54,413 nt of DNA, taken from NCBI GenBank assembly GCA_030427825.1, contig JAUICO010000018.1, positions 1 through 54,413 on the forward strand, written 5' to 3'. The stretch's first letter is position 1. Each line of letters opens with the position of its first letter. The position numbers and the translations under genes are program-made. Below are positions 41,784 to 53,000 of this stretch, piece by piece. This DNA is from a bacterium (lineage in GTDB: Bacteria > Myxococcota_A > Bradymonadia > REDH01). A model generated the notes under the pieces. The model worked only from the letters and a program-made list of their open reading frames with translations. It did no database searches and was not told where the DNA came from.

Positions 41784-44009
41784 ATGCGGGCGGACCAACC
41801 AGGGTCGGACGATACAGTAGAAGGCGCCGAGGTTGAGAGCCGCGAGGCGACCGGCCAGTTCAACTACTTCAGCGGCGTATTTACGCCCAGCATTCTGACC
41901 ATCCTTGGGGTGGTCATGTACATGCTCTTTGGCTGGGTGGTCGGCAACGTCGGTCTCGCCGGTGCGCTGATCATCGTCTTCGTCTCGCACCTGATCTCGT
42001 TTGCTACCGGCCTTTCCGTCTCGAGCATAGCGACCAACCGCACGGTGAGAGCCGGCGGCGCGTACTACATGATCAGTCGCTCGCTCGGTTCTTCGACCGG
42101 CGCCGCGATCGGGATTCCGCTCTTCGTGGGCCAGGCGCTCAGCATCACATTCTACGTGGTGGGCTTCACTGCTTCGATGCAGCAGCTGGTTCCGAGCCTG
42201 CCATTCACGGCGGTCGCCATCGGCACACTGGTCGCGTTGGCGGTGATCACTTTTCTCAGCACATCGCTGGCGATCAAATCCCAATACGTCGTGATGGCAG
42301 CGATCCTCCTGTCGCTGGTGTCCTTCTTCATGGGCCGCGGTGAGTCGCCGCCCGAGTCCATCGCGATGTGGAACAGCGACGGCGAGTCATTCGCTACAGT
42401 GTTCGCTGTGTTCTTTCCGGCCGTCACCGGGATCATGGCGGGTGTGAGCATGTCCGGCGACCTGCGCGACGCCCGCAGGGACCTGCCGCGCGGAACGATG
42501 CTGGCAATTCTCGTGGGCTTTATCATCTACATGGTGTTTCCCATCTGGCTGGCAGCGAATGCTTCCGGTGATGCGCTGATCAACGACCCGGAAGTTGTGT
42601 GGACGATTTCACGCATCCCGGCGTTGATCTACGTCGGGGTCTGGGGTGCGACTCTGTCGAGCGCTCTTGGCAGTATCATGGCCGCGCCGCGCACACTGCA
42701 GGCGCTCGCAGTCGACGGCGTAGTGCCAAAGATTTTTGCGAAGGGTTCGGGGCCACAGAATGAGCCTCGTATCGGACTCGTCTTCTCGTGCGCGTTAGCC
42801 TGCGGGGCGGTTCTGCTGGGCAGCCTCGACGCGATCGCGCCGGTACTGACGATGTTCTTTCTTGTCACATATGGCTTCACAAACCTCGCATGCGCGCTGG
42901 AGCGCTGGGCGGCGAGCCCCTCTTTTCGGCCGACCTTCAAGGTGCCGGCCCTGATCAGCTTCGCCGGCGGCATCGCGTGCTTTGCAGCCATGGCGGTGAT
43001 CAATCTCACAGCAATGATCGCGGCGATTGTGGTGTGTGGCCTTATCTTTGTCGTCACCGAACGACGTCACCTGAACACAACATTTGGCGACGCGCGACAC
43101 GGGATTTGGTCTGCCACTGTCAGAGTCGCGCTGCAGCGGCTGCGTAAGGTCCAGTGGCATCCGATGAACTGGCGACCGAACGTCGTCATCCTCGGCGGTG
43201 ATCCGAACAAGCGCAGATATCTCCTGGAGCTGGCGGGCTCCATCGTCCAACAGCGCGGGATCGCCACCTACTTTCACGTCCTCTCGGGTCCCGTGTTGGA
43301 ACGCGCAGACGAACGGGCGCGACTCACGACGGAGCTCGAGGACGTGCTCGCCGAGGACTTTCCGAACATCTTCTACCGCTGCGATGTCGCTCCCAATGTG
43401 TACCTGGGCGCCGTCAGTATCACACAGTCCTATGGCGTCGGGACCTTTGCGGCGAACACCGTGCTGTTGGGCTGGCCGCGCAAGGAGGACCGAGCTGAGG
43501 CGTACGTGGATATGCTTCGCGATCTCACCGCTCTGAATCGCTCGCTGCTGTTAGTTCGTTACGACAAGGACCGCGGTTTCGGACGGCGCAGGCGTGTGGA
43601 TATCTGGTGGGGCGGGCTGAAGAATAACGGTGGCCTGATGCTTCTCATCGCGTTCCTGCTCAAGAGCGATATTGCGTGGCGAAGCGCCGACATTCGAGTC
43701 ATCACCGTCGTTGGGGCTGAGGCAACGGTAGATGGCGCGCGCAGCTCGCTTCAACACCTGATTCAGGCGGCGCGCGTGGATGCTTTGCCCCATGTCATTG
43801 TAAGGGGAGATCGAGACATCAAGAGCATCATGCACGAGGAGAGTCGCCAGACTGACCTCGCCGTGATTGGTTTTCGTTTTCCCGCTGACGGCGAAGCACC
43901 GTGGAAGTACTTCCGTCACTATGAAGACCTGCTCTCACGATTACCTTCGACGGTGATTGTTAACAGCGCGCGAGACTTTGAAGATGATCCAGTTCTATTC
44001 GACGCTTGA
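41784..44009 (+). CDS. Second SLC12-type transporter homologue
   Basis: 741 aa from ATG 41784 (AGGGG upstream). Twelve or so membrane helices; first helix SGVFTPSILTILGVVMYMLFGWVVG parallels the NKCC motif but has MLFGW where the other copy has LRQGW. VFAVFFPAVTGIMAGVSMSGDLRDARRDLPRG is the shared TM6 block, and AGGAYYMISRSLG resembles NKCC TM3. The cytoplasmic C-terminus carries a USP-like/regulatory fold with VVILGGDPNKRRY. Divergent from the paralogue at 31851; about 8 kb separates them. Likely ion-coupled chloride or amino acid transport. Confidence 0.85.
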   Translation: MRADQPGSDDTVEGAEVESREATGQFNYFSGVFTPSILTILGVVMYMLFGWVVGNVGLAGALIIVFVSHLISFATGLSVSSIATNRTVRAGGAYYMISRSLGSSTGAAIGIPLFVGQALSITFYVVGFTASMQQLVPSLPFTAVAIGTLVALAVITFLSTSLAIKSQYVVMAAILLSLVSFFMGRGESPPESIAMWNSDGESFATVFAVFFPAVTGIMAGVSMSGDLRDARRDLPRGTMLAILVGFIIYMVFPIWLAANASGDALINDPEVVWTISRIPALIYVGVWGATLSSALGSIMAAPRTLQALAVDGVVPKIFAKGSGPQNEPRIGLVFSCALACGAVLLGSLDAIAPVLTMFFLVTYGFTNLACALERWAASPSFRPTFKVPALISFAGGIACFAAMAVINLTAMIAAIVVCGLIFVVTERRHLNTTFGDARHGIWSATVRVALQRLRKVQWHPMNWRPNVVILGGDPNKRRYLLELAGSIVQQRGIATYFHVLSGPVLERADERARLTTELEDVLAEDFPNIFYRCDVAPNVYLGAVSITQSYGVGTFAANTVLLGWPRKEDRAEAYVDMLRDLTALNRSLLLVRYDKDRGFGRRRRVDIWWGGLKNNGGLMLLIAFLLKSDIAWRSADIRVITVVGAEATVDGARSSLQHLIQAARVDALPHVIVRGDRDIKSIMHEESRQTDLAVIGFRFPADGEAPWKYFRHYEDLLSRLPSTVIVNSARDFEDDPVLFDA

Positions 44010-44811
44010 AATACGCATGGCGATCGTCGCTACGGCGGCGCTTTTTGTGCTGGTAGCGTGCGGCGGACAACAGAGCACAGACTCCGGAGCATCCACGAAC
44101 GCGGGTCCCGTGTCGGGTCCCGAGCTGGGGCCTGAGGGGTTGCCCATACCGGAGCTGGTCGGCGATCTTGTGGATCCACGCGTCTCTGTCGCAGTCCAGT
44201 CGTGCACAACCGCTCGGGCGGTGATTGTCACCTCGACCGGACACGTCGACGTGTTCAGCGAACTCGTGGCCGGCTGGTCGCAAATCACCGACGGCGACCT
44301 CTTCTACGTGTGCCCGGGCGTGCACGCGATCCACAGTACGCTGTATCTGAGCCGAAGGATCGGCGTTGTTGTCGCAGGGCACGATGCCACGATCGCCTCG
44401 ACGGTGGATGACACGGTGGTGCATGTCGAAGACAGCGAGAATCTCGTGATCGATGGGCTTCGTATCGTGCACGACATCGGAGAATACTGCCTGCACAACT
44501 GTCTTCAGATCATCGACTCTGTCGACGTTACGGTTTCACACAACCAGCTCGACGGCAGCGGCTACACCGGGTTGGTTATGATCGGTTCGCAGGAGCTTCG
44601 CATCATCGACAATCAAATACACAACTGTGAGTTTGCGACGAGCAGCTACAATGTTTGGGACATCGAAGTTCGTGGGAACCACGTGTTTGGAAATCGGGCG
44701 CAGAACTTCGACAGCAATCTCATCGATGTGATCGGCGAGGACCTGCTCCGGGCGACGAACCGGATCGAATCGGTTACACCCCCGGCAGACGGGCACGAAG
44801 CAAACTACTGA
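43984..44811 (+). CDS. Parallel beta-helix lipoprotein
   Basis: 275 aa from ATG 43984 (within the end of the transporter gene) or ATG 44017. Lipobox LVAC near residue 26. The mature protein has pectate-lyase-like PbH1 repeats: ENLVIDGLRIVHD, DSVDVTVSHNQLDGSG, QELRIIDNQIHNCEF and WDIEVRGNHVFGN, about 22 residues per coil. It lacks visible catalytic residues, so binding or structural role is possible. Its 3' end overlaps by seven bases the convergent gene at 44805. Confidence 0.83.
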   Translation: MIQFYSTLEIRMAIVATAALFVLVACGGQQSTDSGASTNAGPVSGPELGPEGLPIPELVGDLVDPRVSVAVQSCTTARAVIVTSTGHVDVFSELVAGWSQITDGDLFYVCPGVHAIHSTLYLSRRIGVVVAGHDATIASTVDDTVVHVEDSENLVIDGLRIVHDIGEYCLHNCLQIIDSVDVTVSHNQLDGSGYTGLVMIGSQELRIIDNQIHNCEFATSSYNVWDIEVRGNHVFGNRAQNFDSNLIDVIGEDLLRATNRIESVTPPADGHEANY

Positions 44812-46205
44812 CTTGCGCTCTTTTGCCGCGATGATTCGTCGCCGCGCTCGAGTCCGAAGTCGAAGTTGCCGCCTTCGTCGATGAAGGACACGCCTTCGAA
44901 GTCTGCGCCGAACGCATCGGCAACTTGGAGAAAGCTGTCGACCTCAGCGCTCAGCTCGGCGACCGCCTGTACGACTCCGTCGGATCCCGAGAGGATGGTG
45001 TGTGCCCGCTGCGTCGCATCAACAGCCGCGCCCCAGCCTTCATTCACATCGGCGCCCCATGTCTGCGCGAGCCCAATCGCCATTCCACCGGCGTGTACCG
45101 AGCTGTCGAGAAAGTCGCCGGCGCTGTCTGCGTTGGCGAGTGTCGATGTAAAGTGCGCGGCGGAGCCGACGGTACCCACGACCCGACTGTCGATGTTGGC
45201 GCCAAAGGCGGCTGCGGCTCCGACGCCGTAGGCTGCACCGTCGGACAGGGTCTCGAACACCACGCCGAAGTCTTCGGCGTGAGCCAGCCTTGTACCGATG
45301 TCGACCGCGGCCTGTGCGGCGCTGCCGATGTTTGCAGCCACCTGCCCGCCAGAGGCGCCGGTGCTTCCCGCAGTGCCCGCAACATCGGTCGCCAGTCCGA
45401 CAAGGAGCCCTCCAGCGCCCCGACCGTCCTCAATTCCGCCGGCCAGCCTGTCCATCGCGCCGGCGGCGCCACTGAAGGTCTGGAGCCCCTGTTGTGCTTC
45501 GTCGCCAACACCCGGGATTAGACTTGCGACCGACGACGCGATCGAAGCGAAGGCCGACATCACGCCTCGACCGGCGCTGCGCACGGTGTTCGCGATCGTC
45601 TGACCGACCTTCGTCGCGACATCGAGGGCCTTTGACACTCCCTGAACGACCGCGTTTCCACCGGGAACCACGCTCAGCGCGCTGACGGCGACCTTCGCAA
45701 GACTGGCGAGAAACTGTCCGAAGTTCTTCACGCCGTCAGAGATCATTTTTCCGACTTCCGAGCAGAGCGTGGACGCCATGATGATCGCGGCCCCGACCTG
45801 CGGGATGATCTTGCCGATAATGGAGCCCACGATCTTCCCGACCTGACCGACCACCTTCAGGATCTTCGAGAAGGTCTTCTTGAAGAACTTCTTGATCCGC
45901 GCTCGGCGTCGCTTCCTGCGGTCTTTGCGCTTCGCGCGTCTTGCAGAGCGCCCCTCCTTGCGTTCTGAGCGTTTCGTCGAGGCGCTTTCCTCCGGGGAGA
46001 ACGCGCGTGTTTGGAACGCGCTTTCGAGCTGGTCGGCCAGTGCCGCGGTGTCGGCGGCTGCACCTCTGGCGTGCGCTGCTGTCTCGGCAGGGGACGCGGT
46101 GGGTGCGCCCGTCGGCGCCCCTTCAGCAGGCGTGCTCTGCATTGCGGCCAGCATTGCAGAGGTGCGAGCGTTCGTGTGGGTGGATTGCAGTGATTGCGGA
46201 CTCAT
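44805..46205 (-). CDS. Unknown protein with polybasic stretch then Gly/hydrophobic segment
   Basis: 466 aa from ATG 46205 (GGGAG upstream). I recognise no family. Residues 1-75: Ser/Thr/Ala-rich, probably disordered, no signal peptide. Residues 78-117: about half Lys/Arg. Residues 115-145: glycine-spaced hydrophobic, possibly membrane-inserting (VGQVGKIVGSIIGKIIPQVG). Residues 150-330: alternating Ala/Gly/Val helices; then a more acidic C-terminus with SFIDEGG. This order resembles pore-forming or secretion-system translocator proteins (inference). No adjacent immunity gene or secretion gene is seen. Confidence 0.65.
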   Translation of the reverse strand: MSPQSLQSTHTNARTSAMLAAMQSTPAEGAPTGAPTASPAETAAHARGAAADTAALADQLESAFQTRAFSPEESASTKRSERKEGRSARRAKRKDRRKRRRARIKKFFKKTFSKILKVVGQVGKIVGSIIGKIIPQVGAAIIMASTLCSEVGKMISDGVKNFGQFLASLAKVAVSALSVVPGGNAVVQGVSKALDVATKVGQTIANTVRSAGRGVMSAFASIASSVASLIPGVGDEAQQGLQTFSGAAGAMDRLAGGIEDGRGAGGLLVGLATDVAGTAGSTGASGGQVAANIGSAAQAAVDIGTRLAHAEDFGVVFETLSDGAAYGVGAAAAFGANIDSRVVGTVGSAAHFTSTLANADSAGDFLDSSVHAGGMAIGLAQTWGADVNEGWGAAVDATQRAHTILSGSDGVVQAVAELSAEVDSFLQVADAFGADFEGVSFIDEGGNFDFGLERGDESSRQKSASQ

Positions 46206-46371
46206 GTGCGGTCTCCCTGTGAGGGCGCGGGCACGATTGCCGCGCGGTACAGAGAGGTAGTCGTGTGGCAGGGCATTGCGTTGCGGCTGCGATCGCAGGA
46301 GACTTCTGCGACAATGTTCGCTGGGACGCTCCCCGGCAGGTACGGCGCCCCGTGACAGCATAGGAACGCAG

Positions 46372-46857
46372 ATGCTCTCGATCATCGTTACTGGTGGAAC
46401 CTTCGACAAAGAGTACGACGAGAACCGCGGTGTGCTCCGCTTTCGTACGACACACATTCACGACGTCTTGCGAGATGGTCGCTGTCGCGTCCGATACTCT
46501 GTCAGGGAGCTCATGATGGTCGACAGCTCGGTGATGACGGATGCGCATCGAGAAGAAGTCGCCTGCGCGGTACGTGAGACCGAGAGCCGCCAGATCGTGA
46601 TCACCCACGGAACGGATACGATGGCCGAGACCGCCCGCTACCTGGAAGTGGAGGTCCCGCAGAAGACCGTGGTGCTGACGGGGGCGATGGTTCCCTATAC
46701 CTTCGGCAGTTCAGACGGCACCTTCAACCTGGGTGCTGCAGTCGTGGCTGCGCAGGCGCTGCCTCCGGGGGTATACGTGGCGATGAACGGTCGGGTATTT
46801 ACGGCGGACAACGTACGAAAGAATCGTGAGCTGGGTGAATTCGAGACGTTGCGATAG
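46372..46857 (+). CDS. Short asparaginase-domain protein
   Basis: 161 aa from ATG 46372 (AGGA upstream). It has the N-terminal domain of type I/II L-asparaginases only: IIVTGGTFDKEYD with the first catalytic Thr, and ITHGTDTMAETA with the second Thr-Asp. VVLTGAMVPYTFGSSDG follows. The C-terminal half of a usual 330-aa asparaginase is missing. Stand-alone proteins of this length are known in bacteria; the true activity is less clear. Not a truncation by frameshift, since the sequence ends cleanly. Confidence 0.85.
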   Translation: MLSIIVTGGTFDKEYDENRGVLRFRTTHIHDVLRDGRCRVRYSVRELMMVDSSVMTDAHREEVACAVRETESRQIVITHGTDTMAETARYLEVEVPQKTVVLTGAMVPYTFGSSDGTFNLGAAVVAAQALPPGVYVAMNGRVFTADNVRKNRELGEFETLR

Positions 46858-46977
46858 TTGCGACGCGCGCTGCTTGCGGGGCGCGCTGTATTGATAGGGT
46901 GGGTGGCGCGGCGCGGCCTGGTGTCGTTGATACGCCACCGTGAATGGGCGGCATCGTCGCTGGACCATCAACGAGAC

Positions 46978-47032
46978 CGCAAAAACGAAAGAGCCCGGAG
47001 TGCGACGCTGGGTTGCGTACGGCTCCGGGCCT
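46978..47032 (-). terminator. Intrinsic terminator of the giant repeat-protein gene
   Basis: On the minus strand an eight-base perfect stem, GCCCGGAG (47023-47030) with CTCCGGGC (46993-47000), is followed by TCTTTCGTTTTT (46981-46992). It lies about 35 bases after the stop of the gene ending at 47064. It is the clearest terminator in the window. Confidence 0.85.
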
Positions 47033-47063
47033 TCGTCTCGGGGCGCAGGCGCCCCGGCGCTCG

Positions 47064-50000
47064 TCAGTAGGTGTAGGTGTTCGCGACCTCGCCGGAGCAG
47101 CCGTTGGCGCCCGAGGGAGCGTTCGCGCCGTCGCCGCCGCGCTTGCCGCCGGTGCCGCCGCTGCCGACGGCGCCCGCGGTTCCGCCGGCGAAGCTCACGC
47201 CGGTCTGGGTCGCGGTTCCGCCGCCGATCTGTGCGATACCGATCGCCGGTCCGCCGCAGCCGCCTGCGCCGCCACCGCCGCCGCCGCCGTCGCCGCCTGC
47301 GCCGCCGTTGCCGCCGTCGCCTGCGCCCTCGCTGAGGAAGCCGCCGCCGCTGCCGCCTGCGCCTGCGCCTGCGCCGCCGCCTGCGCCGCCGTCGCCGCCA
47401 TCGCCGCCGTCACCGCCTGCGCCGCCGGTTCCCAGCGTGATCTCTGTGTCTGTGATCTCCACGGTGGAGTTGATGATGACGACCGCGTAGGAGGCGCCGC
47501 CCTGCGTACCGCCGGTGCCGGCCGTGCCCGCGCAGCCGCCTGCGCCGCCGCCGCCGCCGCCGCCGCCGGTTCGTGCGTTGATGCAGCCACCGAAGAAGCC
47601 GTCGCGGTCTGATCCGCCGCTGCCGCCGCCGCCGCCGCCGGTGCCGTTCTTGCCCACGGAGCCGACGCCCGAGACGCTCGGGGTCCAGACGGTGCCGGCC
47701 CAGGTGCCCGCGCCGTTCGATGAGGCGGAGCCGGGTCCGCCCTGGGCGCCGTCGCCGCCGCTGGTGGCGTTGCCGCCGTCGCCACCGTCGCCGCCGGAGA
47801 AGCCGGAGCATGAGCAGCTGTTTGAGCCGCCGCTGCCGGCACCGCCGCCGCTGACCGGGTCGCCGCCGGCTGTGCCGCCGGATCCGCCCTGCGAGCCGTC
47901 CGTGCATGCTCGACCGGCTGCGCCGTTGCCGCCGCTTGCGCTGCAGCTGCTGGAGGCGCCGCCCGCGCCGGAGGTGCTGTTGCTCGAGGAGCCGTTGCCA
48001 CCGCTTGCGCCGTTGCCGCCATCGCTACCGTCGTCGCCGGCACCCGCAGTACCGGCTTCGATGGCGCAGTTTCGGATCGACACGTTCGAGCTGCTGTTGT
48101 TCACGCGCACGGCGATCGTTTCGGTGTTCGTGTCCGAGGCCTGCACGTCGTATCCCTGGACGGTGAAGCCATCGAGGGTCGTAGCCTGTCCGATGCTGCT
48201 TGCGTCCACCGTGATCGTCGAGACGCCGCGGATGATCGTCTCGTTGACCGAGATGTCACGGCTCCAGGTGTCGGCGTCGAAACCACCGTAGAGGTTCACA
48301 CCGTCCTGCATCGTGATCGACTCGGTGTACGTACCGCCGGAGACGATGACGTCGCAGGGGCCGCCGGAGCAGGCAGCAGCCTGCGTGATGGCGAACGCGA
48401 TCGTAGCGACCGGGTCGTCCGGGGTGCCGGGGTTCGAGTTGCTGCCGCCGTTGCTGGGCCGCGCGACGAAGACCGAGTTGGCGATGTCGCCGTCGATGCC
48501 GTCGCAGTTGTCGTCGATGCCGCTGGCGTCCGGAGAGTCCGAAGCGAGCGGGTCGCCGGTGCAGAAGTACTCGCAGCCGTTGTCACCGCTCTGGTAGCCG
48601 TTGTTCATGTCGCCATCGAGGTCGTACTGGTTCGCGTCGCAGGTGACGTAGGTGCAGGTGGAGCTGGAGCAGGTCTCGACGGCTCCGCTGATGGAGCAGG
48701 TGAGTCCACATCCACCACAGTTGCCGAGGGAGGTTGCGGTGTTGGTCTCGCAGCCATCCGTTTCGACGCCGTTGCAGTTGTCGAAGGTGCCGGTGCAGTT
48801 GTCGATCTCGCAGACGCCGGAGTTGCACTCCATCGTCGCGTTGGAGGCTCCATCGTAGCAGTCGTTTCCGCAGTTCCCGCAGTTGGAGACGCTGGTGTTG
48901 GTGTTGGTCTCACATGAGGTCCCATTCAGGTCGCAGTCTGCCAGCGGCGCCGTGCATCCGGAGACGCCGCAGGTGCCGTTGTTGCAGACCGGCGTGCCGC
49001 CGGCCGCGGGGCAGATGTTTCCACAGGTACCGCAGTTGTTGACGTCGGAGTTGAGGTTCACCTCGCAACCGTCGCCGGGGAGGTTGTTGCAGTTGTCGAA
49101 GGCGCCGTTGCAGCTGGCGACGCCGCAGAAGCCGTTGGTGCAGTTCTCGGTCGCCTGGAAGAGGTTGCAGACCGACCCGCAGCTGCCGCAGTTGTTGGGG
49201 TCACCGGAGGTGAAGACCTCGCAACCGTTCAGCGCGCTGCCGTCGCAGTTGTCGTAGCCGAGGCTGCAGTTCTGCAGCGCGCAGGTGGTCCCGCTGCACG
49301 TGCCGACCGCGTCCGGGTAGGTGCACTCGTTGCCGCAGCTGCCGCAATCGTCGACGTTGTTGACCAGGAAGGTCTCGCAGCCGTCGGTGGTGGTGCCGTT
49401 GCAGTTGCCCCAGTTGTTCTGGCATCCGCTCATCGAGCAGCTGCCGCCGGTGCACAGTCCGACGCCGTTGCTGTACTCGCAGGTGGTGCCGCAGCTGCCG
49501 CAGTTCGCCTCGTCGATGTTCAGCGGTGCCTCGCAGCCGTTGCCGTAGGAGCCGTCGCAGTCGTCGTGGGTGGAATCGCAGCCGGCGATGGCGCAGGTGC
49601 CGCCGTCGCAGAAGGCGCTGCCGTTGTTGGCGCTGCACACCGTTCCGCAGCTGCCGCAGTTCGCTCCGTTGGTTCCGAGGTTGACCTCGCAGCCGTTGGA
49701 GTCGACGTCGTCGCAGTCCGCAAAGCCGACGTCGCACTGTACGATACGGCAGACGCCGCTCGTGCAGCTGCTCGACGCGTTCGCCAGGTTGCAGGTGGTT
49801 CCGCAGCTGCCGCAGTGGTTTGCGTCCGTCTGCGTATTGGCCTCGCAGCCGTTCACATCGTTGTTGTCGCAGTCGTCGAAGGGCGCCGAGCATGCCGCGA
49901 GCTCGCAGCTACCGGAGACGCAGTCGCCGGTTCCGTTGGCGTAGGTACATTCGGTACCGCAGGCCCCGCAGTTCAGCTCGTCGGTGGCCAGGGTCACTTC

Positions 50001-53000
50001 GCAGCCGTTGCCGCTGGCGCCGTCACAGTCCGCCTGCCCGGGGCTGCAGTTGTCGACCTGACACATGCCTGACACGCAGGCGGGCGAGCCGCCGCTGACG
50101 CTGCACACCGTCGGGCAGGAGCCGCAGTGGTTGATGTCCGACTGCAGGTTGATCTCGCAGCCGTCGGACGCCAGCCCGTTGCAGTTGTCGAAGCCGCCGT
50201 CGCAGCCGACCACCTGACAGGTCGAAGACACACACAGGGTCGTCGCGTTGTTCTGCGAGCAGGCGTTGCCGCACGCGTTGCAGTGATCTGCGTCCGCTGT
50301 GATGTTGGTCTCGCAGCCGTTGAAGTCCAGGTCGTCGCAGTCGCCGAAACCGGTGTCACAGCCCACAAGCTCGCAGAGGCCTGCGGAGCAGGAGCCGGTG
50401 CCGTTGAAGTAGTCACAGGCGGTGTCACAGGTGCCGCAGTTGTCGTCGTCGGTGCCGAGGTTGACCTCGCAGCCGTTGTTGCTTGAGCCGTCGCAGTTGT
50501 CGAACCCGGTGTTGCAGGAGGCGACCTCGCAGACGAAGTTCGAGCACACCCCGGTGCCGTTGGCGATGTTACACACCGTGCCGCAGGTTCCGCAGTTCAC
50601 TTCATCGTTTCGCAGGTCCACTTCGCAGCCGTCGCTGACGACGCCGTTGCAGTCGAAGAAGCCGGGGTCGCAGCCGGTGATCAGGCAGGAGCCGCCGTTG
50701 CACACGGAGTTCGCGTTGGGCAGGTCGCAGCTCTGGCCGCAGGCGCCGCAGTGCAGGAAGCTGGTCGAGAAGTCCGCTTCGCAGCCGTTGGGTGCCTGGC
50801 CGTCGCAGTTGCCGAAGCCGGACACGCAGCCGTCCAGGTTGCACACGCCGCTGTTGCAGGTGTCGACCCCGTTGTTGAAGTCGCAGTCCTGATTGCAGGC
50901 GCCGCAGTGCGAGGTGCTGGTGTTGAGGTTGGTCTCGCAGCCGTTGGTGACGTTGCCGTCGCAGTCCGCGAAGCCGCTGTCGCAGTCGTTGATGCCGCAG
51001 GTACCATTGAGACAGGCGGGTGCGCCGCCGGAGACGGAACACTGGGTGGTGCAGGCGCCGCAGTTGTTGATGTCGGCGTTGAGGTTGGTCTCACAGCCGT
51101 CGGCCGCCGAGCTGTTGCAGTCGTCCCAGCCGGCGTCGCAGCTGTCGACCTGGCAGGAGCCGGACACGCAGATCGGCGTGGCGTTGTTCTCTGAACAGGC
51201 GACGTTGCAGGTTCCGCAGTAGTCCGGGTCGGTGCTGAGGTTGATCTCGCAGCCGTTGGTGTCGTCGCCGTCGCAGTTGCCGAAGCCGCTCGCGCAGCCG
51301 ACCAGCTCGCAGGTGCCGCCCACACAGGCGCCGACGCCGTTGGCGAACTGGCAGCTGTTGCCGCAGCCGCCGCAGTTGTCGTCATCGGTCTGGGTGTTGA
51401 TCTCACAGCCGGTGCCGTAGCTGTTATCGCAGTCGGCGAAGCCGGAGTCGCAGGAGTCGACGGCGCAGTTGCCGCCGTTGCAGGTCGGGTCGCCGTTGTC
51501 GACCTGACACGCGTTGTCGCAGCCGCCGCAGTGACCCACGCTGGTCTGGATGTTGCGCTCGCAGCCGTTGGCGGTGTTCGCGTCGCAATCGGCGAAGCCG
51601 AACTCACAGGAGGTGATCGCGCACTGGCTGTTGTTGCACAGGGTGTTTGCGTTGTTCAGGTCGCAGTCCTGACCGCAGCCGCCGCAGTTGAAGAAGTTCG
51701 ACGTCGTATCGATCTCGCAACCGTTGGCGTCCTGGCCGTCGCAGTTAGCGAAGCCGCTGTCGCAGGCGCCCAGCGAGCAGACGCTGTTGGTACAGACGCC
51801 GCCGCCGTGGTCGTAGTCGCACACGTTGCCGCAGGCCGCGCAGTTCGACGCGTCATTCGTGGTGTTGATCTCGCAGCCGTTGGTGTTGCTGCCGTCGCAG
51901 TTTGCGAAGCCGTTGGAGCACTCGTCGACGCCGCAGGCGCCGCCGATGCAGATCGGTGTGCCGCTGGGCACAGAGCAGACCGAGCCGCAGCCATTGCAGT
52001 TGGACACGTCGCTCAGCAGGTTCACTTCGCAGCCGTCGGCAGGGGAGTTGTTGCAGTCGGCGAAGTTCGAATCGCAGCTGTCGATGGCGCAGGTGCCGCT
52101 GTTGCATTCCGGCGTGGAGTTGTTCGTCGAGCAGGCGTTGGTGCAGGAGCCGCAGGCAGCGACGTCGCTGTTGAGGTCCGTCTCGCAGCCGTTGGCGGCG
52201 TTGCCGTCACAGTTCGCGAATGAGCCGGTGCAGCCGACCAGAGCGCAGCTGCCGTTCTGGCACTCGCCCACACCGTTGGGGAAGTTGCAGGCGGCGCCGC
52301 AGGCGCCGCAGCTGGCTTCCGTCGTCAACAGGTTGGTCTCGCAACCGTCACTGTAGTCGTCGTTGCAGTCATCGAAACCGGCGTCGCAGGTGTCGACCTC
52401 GCAGATTCCGTTGTCACAGACCGGATCGCCGTTGTCGACCTGACACAGGGTGTTGCAGGTGCCGCAGCGCGTCTCATCGTTGAGGATGTCGACTTCGCAG
52501 CCGTCGCTCTGTGCGTTGTTGCAGTCCTGGAATCCGAAGTCGCACGAGGTGACGATGCAGGAGCCGCTGGTGCAGGTCGTCGCCGCGTCGTCCGCGTCGC
52601 AGTTCACGCCACAGCCGCCGCAGTTGAAGTAGTCGTCGGCGAGCTCGACTTCGCACCCGTTCGAGGGGATGAGGTCGCAGTCGGCGAACCCGCTGGCGCA
52701 GCCGACCAGCTCGCAGGTGCCCGCGTTGCAGCTGCCGGCGCCGTTGTTGTACGCGCAGGCGTTGCCGCAGGACCCACAGTTACTGTTGCTGACCGCGAGG
52801 TCGGTCTCGCAGCCGTTGAAGGGCAGGCTGTCGCAGTCGTCGTAGCCGCTGAAGCAGCTGTCGACGCGGCAGGTGCCGCCGTCGCAGAGCGGGTTGGCGT
52901 TGGCGACGTTGCAGACCGTGCCGCAGGCGCCACAGCTGGTGACTGTCATCATGACATTCACTTCACAGCCATTCGTGACGCTGTTGTCGCAGTCCTGCCA

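Noticed and set aside
46862..46890. GC-rich inverted repeat after the asparaginase gene as a plus-strand terminator
   Set aside because: GCGCGC stems pair in several registers and there is no T run after them.
47515..48291. Plus-strand proline-rich frame
   Set aside because: Mirror of the Gly-rich tract of the giant gene; Gly codons read in reverse give Pro/Ala runs.
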